DNA of 64,000 nucleotides, taken from assembly GCA_018830485.1 (NCBI GenBank), contig JAHJRQ010000025.1, forward strand, positions 1 through 64,000, in the 5' to 3' direction. This DNA is from Pseudomonadota bacterium (GTDB taxonomy: Bacteria; Desulfobacterota; Desulfobulbia; Desulfobulbales; Desulfurivibrionaceae). Shown here one piece after another: positions 41,470-50,440 of this stretch; position 1 is the first letter of the stretch, and the number at the start of each line of letters is the position of its first letter. The notes under the pieces were generated by a model. The model had not been told where the DNA came from, made no database searches, and saw nothing but the letters and a program-made list of their open reading frames with translations. The position numbers and the translations under genes are program-made.

Positions 41470-42511
41470 ATTACGAGTAGGAATTGCCGGGTATGGTGTC
41501 GTTGGGAAACGCCGCAGGGCATGTGTCGACCGTATTCCGCAGTTGGAGATGGTGGCTGTGTGTGACCGCATGTTCGACAGTCCGGGGAGGTTTCCCGACG
41601 GAGTCCGTTATTATTCGGACTACAAAAGTTTGTTGAATGAAAAACTCGACATTCTGATTGTCTGCCTCACCAATGAAATCGCCCCGGAAGTCACTATAGC
41701 TGGCCTTGACCATGGCTTGCATGTTTTTTGCGAAAAGCCGCCGGGCAGGAATGTGGAAGACATTGCCCTGGTTATCCGCACCGAGGCGCAGCATCCGTCG
41801 CTGAAGTTGATGTACGGCTTCAATCATCGCTATCATGAGTCTGTTCAGGATGCACTCGGCTTGATCCGGTCGGACAAGATGGGGCGCATCATCAATATGC
41901 GAGGGGTTTACGGAAAATCCAAACTGGTGACCTTTAATCAGCCTGATTGGCGAACAAAACGGGAAATCGCAGGAGGGGGGGTGCTGCTTGATCAGGGCAT
42001 ACACATGGTTGACCTGATGCGCTTGTTTGCCGGGGAATTCACCGAAGTGCACAGTTTTGTCTCAAATAACCACTGGGGCTATGACGTTGAAGACAATGCC
42101 TATGCGCTGATGCGAACCGCAGAAGGGGTTGTGGGCATGTTGAATTCTTCGGCAACGCAGTGGCGGCATCGTTTCCACCTCGACATCAATCTTGAAAAGG
42201 GGAGTATCATCCTCGGCGGCATTCTTTCGGGTTCGAAAAGTTATGGGGCCGAAACGCTCGCCGTTGTAACGGCTGACCCTGATACTGACAACGGGGATCC
42301 CAAGGAGCAGATCACCCGCTATAATCGAGACCCTTCCTGGGACGAAGAAATTGCCTCGTTCGTGGATTCGATTGTCGGCGATAAGCCGATCATGAGCGGC
42401 TCGTCGCATGATGCCCTGCAAACCATGAAACTTGTGTATAAAATCTACCACGCCGATCCGGCGTGGCGCGCAGCCTATCAAATCCCAAACCCAGAGGAAT
42501 GCAACGCATGA
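41462..42511 (+). CDS. Gfo/Idh/MocA family oxidoreductase
   Basis: A 349-residue NAD(P)-dependent dehydrogenase with RVGIAGYGVVGKRRRACV, the intact HVFCEKPPGRNVEDIAL (EKP) motif and GGGVLLDQGIHMVDLMRLFAG, as in WlbA-like sugar oxidases. It would oxidise the 3-position of a nucleotide sugar or act on a cyclitol. It overlaps the methyltransferase by eight bases and its stop overlaps the second GmhA-like gene by four. Start ATG 41462 rather than TTG 41456. Confidence 0.82.
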   Translation: MTKLRVGIAGYGVVGKRRRACVDRIPQLEMVAVCDRMFDSPGRFPDGVRYYSDYKSLLNEKLDILIVCLTNEIAPEVTIAGLDHGLHVFCEKPPGRNVEDIALVIRTEAQHPSLKLMYGFNHRYHESVQDALGLIRSDKMGRIINMRGVYGKSKLVTFNQPDWRTKREIAGGGVLLDQGIHMVDLMRLFAGEFTEVHSFVSNNHWGYDVEDNAYALMRTAEGVVGMLNSSATQWRHRFHLDINLEKGSIILGGILSGSKSYGAETLAVVTADPDTDNGDPKEQITRYNRDPSWDEEIASFVDSIVGDKPIMSGSSHDALQTMKLVYKIYHADPAWRAAYQIPNPEECNA

Positions 42512-43107
42512 ATAATATTGATCGATTTTTTTCCCAGGATCCGGCTACGTTCGCGAAGTCCTATTTCAATTATTTGGCTGAGGTTCTGAAGGGGATTGAT
42601 GTTCAGGAAATTGGGCGTTTTGTCGCTACACTGCTGGACGCTCGAGAGCGGGGAGCTACGGTGTTTTTCGTTGGAAACGGCGGGAGCGCTGCCACGGCCA
42701 GTCACTTCGCCAACGATTTGGCCATCGGGACCAATTCCTACGAGAAACCCTTTCGCGTGCTCAGTCTGACCGACAACCAGGCGATCATCACGGCGATTGG
42801 AAATGATTTCGGCTATCATGATATTTTTGTGCGGCAACTGCGTATTCTGGGCAAGGCAGGTGATGTCGTCGTCGCTATTTCTGCCTCGGGGAATTCGCCT
42901 AATCTCGTCAGTGCCTTTGAGTATGCCCAAAGTGCTGGAATCAAAACGGTGGCCATCACGGCTTTCGATGGCGGGAAAATGAAAACGATGGCGGATGAGG
43001 GAATTCATGTCCCGACCGGGCCCAAGGAATACGGGCCGGCTGAGGATGCGCATATGGTGCTGGATCATTTGGTTGGAGCGTACTTGATGCGTTTGGTTAA
43101 CAATTAA
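42508..43107 (+). CDS. gmhA: Second SIS-domain isomerase, GmhA-like
   Basis: A 199-residue SIS protein of the sedoheptulose-7-phosphate isomerase family with VFFVGNGGSAATASHFANDL, LTDNQAIITAIGNDFGYHDIF and SASGNSPNLVSAFEY. GPAEDAHMVLDHLVGAYL carries the conserved C-terminal Asp/His. It is distinct in sequence from the 32824 copy. GAGGA at 42493 sits ten bases before ATG 42508, which overlaps the previous stop, so the further-upstream ATG 42499 is rejected. It begins a gmhA-phosphatase pair. Confidence 0.8.
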   Translation: MNNIDRFFSQDPATFAKSYFNYLAEVLKGIDVQEIGRFVATLLDARERGATVFFVGNGGSAATASHFANDLAIGTNSYEKPFRVLSLTDNQAIITAIGNDFGYHDIFVRQLRILGKAGDVVVAISASGNSPNLVSAFEYAQSAGIKTVAITAFDGGKMKTMADEGIHVPTGPKEYGPAEDAHMVLDHLVGAYLMRLVNN

Positions 43108-43874
43108 TGGTGCGTCAATCTGTAGACCTTCTTGAGCTGGCAAAAAGTACCGCCCTTGACGCCGCCCGGATTGTATCGTCAACGAAAAATGAAGTGATTG
43201 GTGCGGTTGAATCCGTGATTTTGTCGGGTCGAGAAACCAAGATCGCCGGGGATCGGATTGTGGAGGCAGAAATACTTAAAAAACTCACCTCCACCGGGAT
43301 CTCAATATTAACGGAGGAATCGGGGTATATTGACCAGAAAAACAAAGATGGGCTGCTATGGATCGTGGATCCACTTGATGGAAGTGTAAATTTCAGTCGA
43401 GGGACCGGACCTTGTGCCGTATCGATAGCTCTTTGGAAAGATATGGCCCCCTATTTCGGAGTTATCTATTCTTTGCACGATAAATGCTTGGCTTGGGGGG
43501 GCGCAGAGTTCGGCGCCTGGCAAGATTCGGATCCGATCAGCGTTAACAATAAGACACGGAAAGGTGAGGCGATATTGTGCACAGGTGTTCCGGCGCGTTT
43601 TGATTTGACAAATGGAGCAATGGTTAAGAAGTTTACTGAAACTATTTTCTCATTTGCCAAGGTGCGAATGATCGGTTCTGCTGCCGCTTCCTTGCTTCTC
43701 GTTGCAAAAGGAGCGGCAGATGCGTATTGTGAGGAAGACATTATGCTTTGGGATGTCGCTGCCGGATTGGCCCTTGTGGAGGGGGCCGGCGGTAAGACGT
43801 ATTGTGATGTCAGAGAAGGAACGTACCAATATTCGATAAAGGCCGCAAATCGTATCTTGATTGATCAGTTTTGA
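43107..43874 (+). CDS. Inositol-monophosphatase-family phosphatase
   Basis: A 255-residue Mg-dependent phosphatase. ILTEESGY (first metal Glu), WIVDPLDGSVNFSRG (the DPLDG signature) and EDIMLWDVAAGLALVEGAGG (third metal Asp) are all present. Family members hydrolyse inositol-1-phosphate, PAP or sugar phosphates. Directly after a GmhA-like gene it could replace GmhB and remove the 7-phosphate of heptose 1,7-bisphosphate, which is a hypothesis. A GCTTGC hairpin with short T-run follows, then a new gene begins. Confidence 0.75.
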   Translation: MVRQSVDLLELAKSTALDAARIVSSTKNEVIGAVESVILSGRETKIAGDRIVEAEILKKLTSTGISILTEESGYIDQKNKDGLLWIVDPLDGSVNFSRGTGPCAVSIALWKDMAPYFGVIYSLHDKCLAWGGAEFGAWQDSDPISVNNKTRKGEAILCTGVPARFDLTNGAMVKKFTETIFSFAKVRMIGSAAASLLLVAKGAADAYCEEDIMLWDVAAGLALVEGAGGKTYCDVREGTYQYSIKAANRILIDQF

Positions 43875-43891
43875 AGCATGGTGCCGATGCC

Positions 43892-43916
43892 GCTTGCAAT
43901 GCAAGCAATAATTTTT
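43892..43916 (+). terminator. Possible weak terminator after the phosphatase gene
   Basis: GCTTGC-AAT-GCAAGC forms a six-pair stem with a three-base loop and is followed after five bases by TTTTT. Short stem, so tentative. Confidence 0.3.
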
Positions 43917-43931
43917 CGATGAGATAAACTA

Positions 43932-44864
43932 ATGAACACAACCAGCAAGGTAGCCGTTTGTTCCCGCTCTTTTTCGCAGAATTCCACCCTGCGTGCCGAG
44001 CTGTTGACGCGTTATCAGCATGTCACATTCAATGATGCCGGCCGCCAGTTAACAGGCGAGGATCTTGTCGAGTTTTTGCGGGGACACGACAAGGCGATTG
44101 TGGCCCTTGAGACCATTGATGCCTCTCTTCTCTCGCGATTGCCTGAACTGAAGGTTGTCAGCAAGTTCGGAGTGGGGCTGGATATGCTCGACCTTGGGGC
44201 AATGAAAAAAAACGGGGTCAGGCTGGGATGGACAGCAGGGGTCAATAAAAGAGCTGTTTCAGAACTTGTTGTGGCTTTCTCCATTCTCATGCTCCGTAAG
44301 GTTCCAGCGGCAAACCTGGAGGTTCGGGAAGGAGTGTGGCGTCAGCACAAGGGGAGCCTGTTGTCCGGAAAGACTGTGGGGATAATTGGTTGCGGCCCTG
44401 TCGGCAGAGATGTCGCCCTCCTTATGCAGGCATTCGGCTGTGAAGTCTTGGTGAACGATGTTGCTGATACTTCCGAATTTTGCCTGCAACACCAAGCCGT
44501 TGGCGTGAGTCTGGCCGAACTTCTGGGAAGAGCCGACGTTGTAACGATTCATACGCCACTGAATAATTCGACCAGAAATTTGTTACACGCTGAAAATCTT
44601 GCTTTGATGAAACCCGGGGCTATCCTTGTCAACCTTGCCCGGGGTGGCCTGGTAGACGAGCAGGCCTTGAAAAGCATGCTCAAGGAGGGGAGGCTTGCTG
44701 CCGCAGCGTTTGATGTGTTTGCCCAGGAGCCTCCCACGGACCAGGAATTGATCAGACTGCCAAATTTTTTGGCTACTCCCCATATAGGCGGCAGTGCGCA
44801 CGAGGCTATTTTGGCCATGGGGCGTGCAGCGATAGAGGGATTGGACCGACATAGTGCTCCCTGA
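43932..44864 (+). CDS. D-2-hydroxyacid dehydrogenase (SerA-like)
   Basis: A 310-residue NAD-dependent D-isomer-specific dehydrogenase. VVSKFGVGLDMLDLGAM, the Rossmann loop TVGIIGCGPVGRDVALL, the Arg in NLARGGLVDEQALKS and the catalytic His in FLATPHIGGSAHEA are complete. No ACT domain follows, so it is not a full SerA. It would reduce a 2-keto acid or oxidise a 2-hydroxyacid. Beside an HpcH/HpaI aldolase it may feed or drain the aldolase's 2-keto product. It starts 57 bp after the phosphatase stop. Confidence 0.85.
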   Translation: MNTTSKVAVCSRSFSQNSTLRAELLTRYQHVTFNDAGRQLTGEDLVEFLRGHDKAIVALETIDASLLSRLPELKVVSKFGVGLDMLDLGAMKKNGVRLGWTAGVNKRAVSELVVAFSILMLRKVPAANLEVREGVWRQHKGSLLSGKTVGIIGCGPVGRDVALLMQAFGCEVLVNDVADTSEFCLQHQAVGVSLAELLGRADVVTIHTPLNNSTRNLLHAENLALMKPGAILVNLARGGLVDEQALKSMLKEGRLAAAAFDVFAQEPPTDQELIRLPNFLATPHIGGSAHEAILAMGRAAIEGLDRHSAP

Positions 44865-44908
44865 TTTCCCTCACTTTTTTTGCATTATCAAATGTAGGCT
44901 TGCCGACC

Positions 44909-45670
44909 ATGAATAGAATCGATGCCATCCGACAAATTCGGGAACGTTTGTGCGCAGGCGGTCATTCCATCGGGAGCTGGATGCAGATTCCGCATGCTTC
45001 GGTGGCCGAGATCATGGGGCAGGCCGGTTACGATTGGGTTGCCGTCGATCTTGAACACGGCGCCATTGCGGCGCATCAACTCCCGGACCTGTTTCGTGCT
45101 TTGGAGCTTGGCGGAACTTTACCGCTTGCGAGGCTGGCCCAAGGGCATTCCAAGGATTGCAAACAGGCCTTGGATGCCGGCGCCGGCGGGGTGATCGTGC
45201 CGATGATCGAAAGTGCCGAGCAATTGATAGCGGTGCGGGATTCTTGCCGCTGGCCGCCCGCGGGGATTCGCGGGGTGGGGTTTTCACGCGCCAACCTGTT
45301 CGGGAAGCACTTCGATGTCTACCGTGAGGAAGCTCAAGCCCCGCTGCTGGTTGCGATGATCGAAAATTTTCGTGCGGTGGAAGACCTGGAGCACATACTT
45401 GAAGTTGATGGGCTGGACGCACTATTGATCGGCCCGTACGACCTTTCCGCCTCGATGGGGCTGACGGCAAGGTTCGATCATCCGGATTTCAAGGCGATGA
45501 TGAATCGTATCCGCGAGCTGGCCGCCCAAAAGAACATTGCCTCAGGGGTGCATGTGGTCCAGCCGGCACGTGAGGAGCTGAAACAGCGGCTGGATGAAGG
45601 CTATCGCTTCCTGGCCTATTCGGTAGACGCGGTCATGCTGCGGAGCGTAGCCGAGGGTTGCTTGACTTGA
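44909..45670 (+). CDS. HpcH/HpaI family aldolase
   Basis: A 253-residue class II pyruvate aldolase. It opens GHSIGSWMQIPHASVAEIMGQAGYDWVAVDLEHG (the catalytic His/Arg region), then VPMIESAEQLI with metal-binding Glu, and GPYDLSASMG with metal Asp. Such enzymes reversibly join pyruvate to an aldehyde to make 2-keto-3-deoxy acids. Because a KdsB-like CMP transferase is encoded 4 kb upstream, an aldolase route to a 3-deoxy-ulosonate is conceivable. ATG 44909 is used rather than the TTG 44900. Confidence 0.82.
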   Translation: MNRIDAIRQIRERLCAGGHSIGSWMQIPHASVAEIMGQAGYDWVAVDLEHGAIAAHQLPDLFRALELGGTLPLARLAQGHSKDCKQALDAGAGGVIVPMIESAEQLIAVRDSCRWPPAGIRGVGFSRANLFGKHFDVYREEAQAPLLVAMIENFRAVEDLEHILEVDGLDALLIGPYDLSASMGLTARFDHPDFKAMMNRIRELAAQKNIASGVHVVQPAREELKQRLDEGYRFLAYSVDAVMLRSVAEGCLT

Positions 45671-45732
45671 ATTGAGTGAACAACTTTCTGATTTTGTTAG
45701 AAAATGGAATGGGAAATTGAAAAGGAAAAAGT

Positions 45733-46488
45733 ATGTTTTCATTTATTAAGAGGGCGATCAGGCCTTATGTCCCGCAAAGTATTTTGGACGCCTTGGCGCG
45801 TTACCGCAGGGAGAAGGATATACGGGCTCATGATGCCATTTTTCAAGGAAAAGACCGAAAATATATATTTTCTGAGATATATGCCAAATTTTGGTGGGGG
45901 CATCCCCTGAACTCCGAGCAGTTTAATTCCGGGCATGGTTCTCATTTTGCTGTCCACGTTGATCCCTATGTCGATGCAGTTTCAGCGTTTCTGCAAACAT
46001 TTGCGTGTCCACAGAATGTCGTTGATTTGGGCTGCGGTGACTTCAATGTGGGGAGTCGGTTGCGGCGGCATTGTGCAACGTATGTGGCTTGCGATATTGC
46101 GCCTGATTTGCTTGAGCGCAATAAGAAAAAGTTCCATGATCTCAATGTGGATTTTCGCTGCCTTGACATTGTTGCAGATCCACTGCCCCATGGCGATGTG
46201 GTCATTGTCAGGCAGGTTCTGCAGCACCTGAGCAATGAAGATATCAAGTCGGTTGCAACTAAATTGCGCGGGTACAAATTTCTTGTGCTCACGGAATTTG
46301 TTCCGGATAGCGAGTTTACTCCAAATATTGATCAACCAACAGGGGCTTTCTCTCGTCTTGCCCGTGGCATTAAAAGTGGAGTTGTTTTAACCGAAGAACC
46401 CTTTTCTTTGAAAGCCAAAAGTGAGCGGGTCATTTGCACAAGTCAGGAGTCTGGAGCTTTAGTAACAACGATTGTTTATGAGCTATAG
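45733..46488 (+). CDS. Class I SAM-dependent methyltransferase
   Basis: A 251-residue methyltransferase. NVVDLGCGDFNVGSRL (about 97-112) is motif I, CDIAPDLLERNKKKF the acidic loop and VIVRQVLQHLSNEDI the post-region. The N-terminal 50 residues are basic and aromatic with FWWGHPLNSEQFNSGHGSH, a lead-in found in glycan-locus methyltransferases. No neighbour overlaps. 207 bp without a recognised gene separate it from the acyltransferase downstream; they hold only a small CCCGC/GCGGG hairpin. Confidence 0.72.
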   Translation: MFSFIKRAIRPYVPQSILDALARYRREKDIRAHDAIFQGKDRKYIFSEIYAKFWWGHPLNSEQFNSGHGSHFAVHVDPYVDAVSAFLQTFACPQNVVDLGCGDFNVGSRLRRHCATYVACDIAPDLLERNKKKFHDLNVDFRCLDIVADPLPHGDVVIVRQVLQHLSNEDIKSVATKLRGYKFLVLTEFVPDSEFTPNIDQPTGAFSRLARGIKSGVVLTEEPFSLKAKSERVICTSQESGALVTTIVYEL

Positions 46489-46695
46489 ACGATGGTCTTC
46501 CCGCAATGGAGTGATTTCGGATGTGGGGTTGACTGTAACACGCACAACACCCAGTCTGTGTATCGCCATATGAAGGGGCTTCGGGAAACCGCCCGCTTTG
46601 CGGGAGAAATCTCACTGCACCGTGGAGTCATTCGTTGAAACATTGCTTTGAGAGTGACATGTTGTTGCCTGTTGTCTGCATTACGCTTTTAGGGT

Positions 46696-47340
46696 ATGCA
46701 GATGTTTAATTTTTTCAAGAAAATTCGAAGGATGATCGCAGATGGCGATATCCGGTACGCCATTTACGAAAAATATTCGTTTTTAATCGGAATAGTATCA
46801 ATATCGCTCAGCAGGCTCTTGTATGGTGGCCGCCTGGTTATTGCCCCGCCATATAGAGTTTGGGGCAGTATCCGGTTTTTAATCCTTGGTACGGGATCAA
46901 TTACAATAGGAAAGGATTTCCATGCCGTATCAGCGAGGCGAAGGTCGTTCCATACGCTTTTTTCTCCTTGTCATTTAACTGTCATTGGCGATGGCTGCAT
47001 TGTTATCGGTGAACACGTTGGTCTGAATGGGGCAACCATTGCCGCAAGAAAAAAAGTGGCGATTGGCGATAATACTATGATTGCGGCCAATACTTTTATC
47101 CTGGATCATGATGGACATGCCTTATGGCCTCCAAGCGAGCGATGGAGCAACCCAGGGGCGGCTGCCGAGGTAATTATCGAAAGGGATGTCTGGATTGGAA
47201 TGAACTGCATTATCCTGAAAGGTGTCCGGATCGGAAGTGGTGCGGTCATTGCAGCCGGGAGTGTCGTGGTTTCCGATGTTGATTCGGCTTCTCTGTATGC
47301 AGGCAACCCTGCGAAAAAGATAAAATCACTGAACGGATAG
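46696..47340 (+). CDS. Left-handed beta-helix (hexapeptide) acyltransferase
   Basis: A 214-residue acetyltransferase of the maltose/galactoside O-acetyltransferase class. Hexapeptide repeats run from about residue 60 (TIGKDFHAVS) through VIGDGCIVIGEHVGLNGATI, IGDNTMIAANTFILDHDGH (catalytic His) and VWIGMNCIILKGVRIGSGAVIAAGSVVV. It probably O-acetylates a residue of the glycan. An N-terminal hydrophobic stretch (FLIGIVSISLSRLLYGG) may anchor it to the membrane. Start 46696 or 46702. Confidence 0.8.
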   Translation: MQMFNFFKKIRRMIADGDIRYAIYEKYSFLIGIVSISLSRLLYGGRLVIAPPYRVWGSIRFLILGTGSITIGKDFHAVSARRRSFHTLFSPCHLTVIGDGCIVIGEHVGLNGATIAARKKVAIGDNTMIAANTFILDHDGHALWPPSERWSNPGAAAEVIIERDVWIGMNCIILKGVRIGSGAVIAAGSVVVSDVDSASLYAGNPAKKIKSLNG

Positions 47341-47372
47341 GGTGGCTGTGTTTTTATTTCCGTACGATTCGC

Positions 47373-49328
47373 ATGACGTCGACCCAGGTTGAACGCAATT
47401 CTCGGAAGAGTGCCGACGCCATAGTTCCGTTGCTTGTTTGGGATACGGAAGGGGCGCCTCCAACTACTGGCTATAAAACGGTATGTTGGCAAAGCGTTGG
47501 CTCTGGTGCGCCTGACGTCGTATCAATACCAAAGCTGGTGGAGACGAATGCGGACGCGCTTAAAAAACGCTATCTGGCGTGGGTTTACGATCTGGGTGAG
47601 GCGCGTATCCGGGGGCACCGGCTGATCGACCATCTGGAATTGCGGCCCGGGTTCAGCTATTGGTGGATGACGTTGTTTGCGGAGAAATGCAATTATGTGA
47701 AATCTCCGCACATTGACCACGCCATTCGCCTGATGGCCTTTGAGGACTGGATACAGGGCAAAGTTTTCGGCCATATGGTTGTAGTCAGCTCCAATGGGCA
47801 TCTTGCCGAGTGTCTCCGGTCTTGGTGCGTTGCTACGGGAGTTTCGTTTGAATGGCAACCCCTGCCGGCAACGGCGGAGCAACAATCTTGGCTGAAAAAG
47901 TTTCATCAAGCCCTGCCGTATTCGTTGCAGGCCATTACATGGTTGGTCCTCTATTTGGTTCGCCGTTGGCCGCTCAAGGGCGCAGGTCTTTCCGGATGGC
48001 GCCAATCAAGAGGGCGGACGACCTTTGTTTCCTATCTGTTTAACCTGGTTCCCTCTGCTGCAAGCGAGGGCCGGTTTGCAAGCTATTATTGGGCGCATCT
48101 GCCCGAAAATCTCCAGCGTGATGGTTGTAAAACCAATTGGCTTCATTTATATGTCGAGCATGCGCTGCTTCCTAATGCCAGAAAAGCGGCTAAGGCCATC
48201 TGCCAATTCAACAACACAGCTCAAGATGGCCAAAAGCACGTTGTCTTGGATACGTTTCTGAGTTGGGCGGTTGTTTTTAAGACGTTGCGCGATTGGTTCC
48301 GTCTCCGGCGGCGAGCAAGGGGGCTTCAGGAAGTGCTTTGTTTGCCACATGGTGTTAAGATTCCCCTCTGGCCCTTGTTTCGGGAAGACTGGCGTCGTTC
48401 TCTGGCCGGGAAGGACGCCTTGAGTAACCTGCTGCATTGTAACTTGTTTGAGTCGGCGTTCAAGTCCCTGGCTCTCCAACGAGTCGGTGTCTATCTGCAA
48501 GAGAATCAAGGGTGGGAATTTGCATGCATTCATGCATGGAAGGCAGCGGGGCATGGCCGATTAATCGGCACACCGCATTCGACTGTGCGTTACTGGGATT
48601 TGCGCTATTTTTTCGATCCACGGAGCTACACGCGCTCGGGCCTTAATAATCTGCCTTTGCCGGATCAGGTGGCGCTCAATGGGGCGGCGGCTTTCGATGC
48701 CTACCGTGCGGGCGACTATCCGTTAGAGGATGTGGCCGAAGTTGAAGCCTTGCGCTATCTCCATCTTTTTGAAGCAAAAAAGGGGGGGGAGTCGGTTTTG
48801 CCGGAATCTAATGGTCATTTGCGGGTTTTGGTTCTGGGGGATTACGATTCAAGCTATACAAAAAAACAACTGCATCTGTTTGAAAAATCAGCGCAGTTTC
48901 TGCCTTCGGGTGCCATTATTATTCTCAAGCCCCATCCGGCTTGTCCGGTACAACTTTCTGATTTTCCTGGTCTGAAGATGCAAATGACCGCAAATCCCGT
49001 ACCGGAACTGCTGGATGATTGCGATGTTGTCTACACAAGCAGTAACACTGCAGCGGCGGTCGATGCCTATTGTGCTGGTGTTCCGGTTGTGTCGCTGCTT
49101 GATCCGAGTCGTCTCAACCTGAGTCCCTTGCGGGGCAGGGAAGGGGTATTTTTTGTCAGCACCCCGGAAGAGCTGACAAGGGCACTGATTTCCGCTGCTG
49201 CCGGTCCTCGGGGCATATTCTCTGCGGACGATTTTTTTCGGCTTGATTCGACAATGCCGCGATGGAAAAATTTGATAGGGGTGGGCGCTGTCGATTTAAA
49301 ACAAGGGACCGGCCTTTCACCGGCGTAA
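47373..49328 (+). CDS. TIGR04326-type surface carbohydrate biosynthesis protein
   Basis: A 651-residue protein resembling Leptospira LIC13510-family proteins. FSYWWMTLFAEKCNYVKSP near residue 90 and GHGRLIGTPHSTVRYWDLRYFFDPRSY in the middle are family-typical, and the end has IILKPHPACPVQL and VVYTSSNTAAAVDAYCAGVPVV, a GT-B-like C-terminal domain. A loop of about 25 hydrophobic residues near 185-205 (LQAITWLVLYLVRRW) may touch the membrane. A transferase role is probable but unproven. It is followed by the CDP-glucose pathway genes. Confidence 0.6.
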   Translation: MTSTQVERNSRKSADAIVPLLVWDTEGAPPTTGYKTVCWQSVGSGAPDVVSIPKLVETNADALKKRYLAWVYDLGEARIRGHRLIDHLELRPGFSYWWMTLFAEKCNYVKSPHIDHAIRLMAFEDWIQGKVFGHMVVVSSNGHLAECLRSWCVATGVSFEWQPLPATAEQQSWLKKFHQALPYSLQAITWLVLYLVRRWPLKGAGLSGWRQSRGRTTFVSYLFNLVPSAASEGRFASYYWAHLPENLQRDGCKTNWLHLYVEHALLPNARKAAKAICQFNNTAQDGQKHVVLDTFLSWAVVFKTLRDWFRLRRRARGLQEVLCLPHGVKIPLWPLFREDWRRSLAGKDALSNLLHCNLFESAFKSLALQRVGVYLQENQGWEFACIHAWKAAGHGRLIGTPHSTVRYWDLRYFFDPRSYTRSGLNNLPLPDQVALNGAAAFDAYRAGDYPLEDVAEVEALRYLHLFEAKKGGESVLPESNGHLRVLVLGDYDSSYTKKQLHLFEKSAQFLPSGAIIILKPHPACPVQLSDFPGLKMQMTANPVPELLDDCDVVYTSSNTAAAVDAYCAGVPVVSLLDPSRLNLSPLRGREGVFFVSTPEELTRALISAAAGPRGIFSADDFFRLDSTMPRWKNLIGVGAVDLKQGTGLSPA

Positions 49329-49354
49329 AAAGACAATCTGTCAGTAAGGAAATC

Positions 49355-50440
49355 ATGAGCGGATACGAAGTTTTTCAGGGCAAGACTGTTTTGGTCACAG
49401 GTCACACAGGATTTAAAGGGAGCTGGCTTTCCGCCTGGTTGCATCTGCTGGGCGCCAAGGTTATTGGGGTGGCGCTGGACCCGCCAACTATTCCCTCGCA
49501 TTTCGCTGCTGTTGAACTGGGAGAAATGATCCAGGATTATCGTTTGGATATCCGCGATGCCATGGCGCTCAAGGCTATGGTGCAGGATATACAGCCTGAT
49601 TTTGTTTTCCATTTGGCGGCCCAGGCTCTTGTGCGACAGTCATATGCAGATCCTGTGGAAACGTATCAGATAAATGTGCTGGGCACATTGCACATTCTCG
49701 AAGCCTTGCGTACGCTGGGAAAACCATGCGTGGCCACCATGATCACGAGCGATAAGTGCTATGACAATGTCGAATGGGTGTGGGGCTACCGCGAAACTGA
49801 CGCGCTGGGTGGACCAGACCCCTACAGCGCCTCCAAAGGCGCTGCTGAGTTGGTTATTCGCTCCCATGTGAAATCATTTTTTCCTAAAGGCGGAAATTTG
49901 CGTGTCGCAGTGGCTCGTGCCGGCAATGTCATTGGCGGAGGCGATTGGGCAGCAAACAGGATCGTGCCGGATTGCGTTCGGGCCTGGGGGGCCGGGGAGA
50001 CAGTGGCGCTTCGAAATCCACATTCAACAAGGCCTTGGCAACATGTGCTGGAACCCTTAAGCGGTTATCTCACGCTTGCGGCGGAACTGCATCAGCGGGC
50101 AGAGCTCCATGGCGAGCCATTCAACTTTGGCCCGGCCGCCCAACAGAGCCACACGGTCCTTGACCTGGTGCGGGCGATGTCTCGTTATTGGGCAGACGTC
50201 CGGTGGACGGACATCTCCGATGCGGCCTTGGGGCCTTATGAGTCGGGGCTGTTGAAGCTCAACTGCGACAAAGCGTTACATGTGTTGCGCTGGCACGCCT
50301 CCATGTCATTTGACGAAACCATTCGAATGACTGCCGAGTGGTACCGAGCCTACTATGAGGCGCCTGGTTCCATCGGGGATGTGACCTGTGCCCAGATTCG
50401 GGAATATGAGTCTATCGCGCAGGGTCGTGGTGGGGCATGA
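49355..50440 (+). CDS. rfbG: CDP-glucose 4,6-dehydratase
   Basis: A 361-residue extended SDR. KTVLVTGHTGFKGSWLSAWLHLLGA is the signature of RfbG, with TSDKCYDNVEWVWGYRE and YSASKGAAEL (Tyr and Lys) completing the site. The product, CDP-4-keto-6-deoxyglucose, is the branch point to abequose, tyvelose, ascarylose and related 6-deoxysugars. ATG 49355 with AAGGA is right. The track start 49262 lies inside the previous gene. It overlaps the next gene as ATGA. Confidence 0.9.
   Translation: MSGYEVFQGKTVLVTGHTGFKGSWLSAWLHLLGAKVIGVALDPPTIPSHFAAVELGEMIQDYRLDIRDAMALKAMVQDIQPDFVFHLAAQALVRQSYADPVETYQINVLGTLHILEALRTLGKPCVATMITSDKCYDNVEWVWGYRETDALGGPDPYSASKGAAELVIRSHVKSFFPKGGNLRVAVARAGNVIGGGDWAANRIVPDCVRAWGAGETVALRNPHSTRPWQHVLEPLSGYLTLAAELHQRAELHGEPFNFGPAAQQSHTVLDLVRAMSRYWADVRWTDISDAALGPYESGLLKLNCDKALHVLRWHASMSFDETIRMTAEWYRAYYEAPGSIGDVTCAQIREYESIAQGRGGA

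Noticed and set aside
46489-46695. Possible promoter or small RNA before the acyltransferase
   Set aside because: A TTGACT box has no -10 at proper spacing and only one five-pair hairpin is present.
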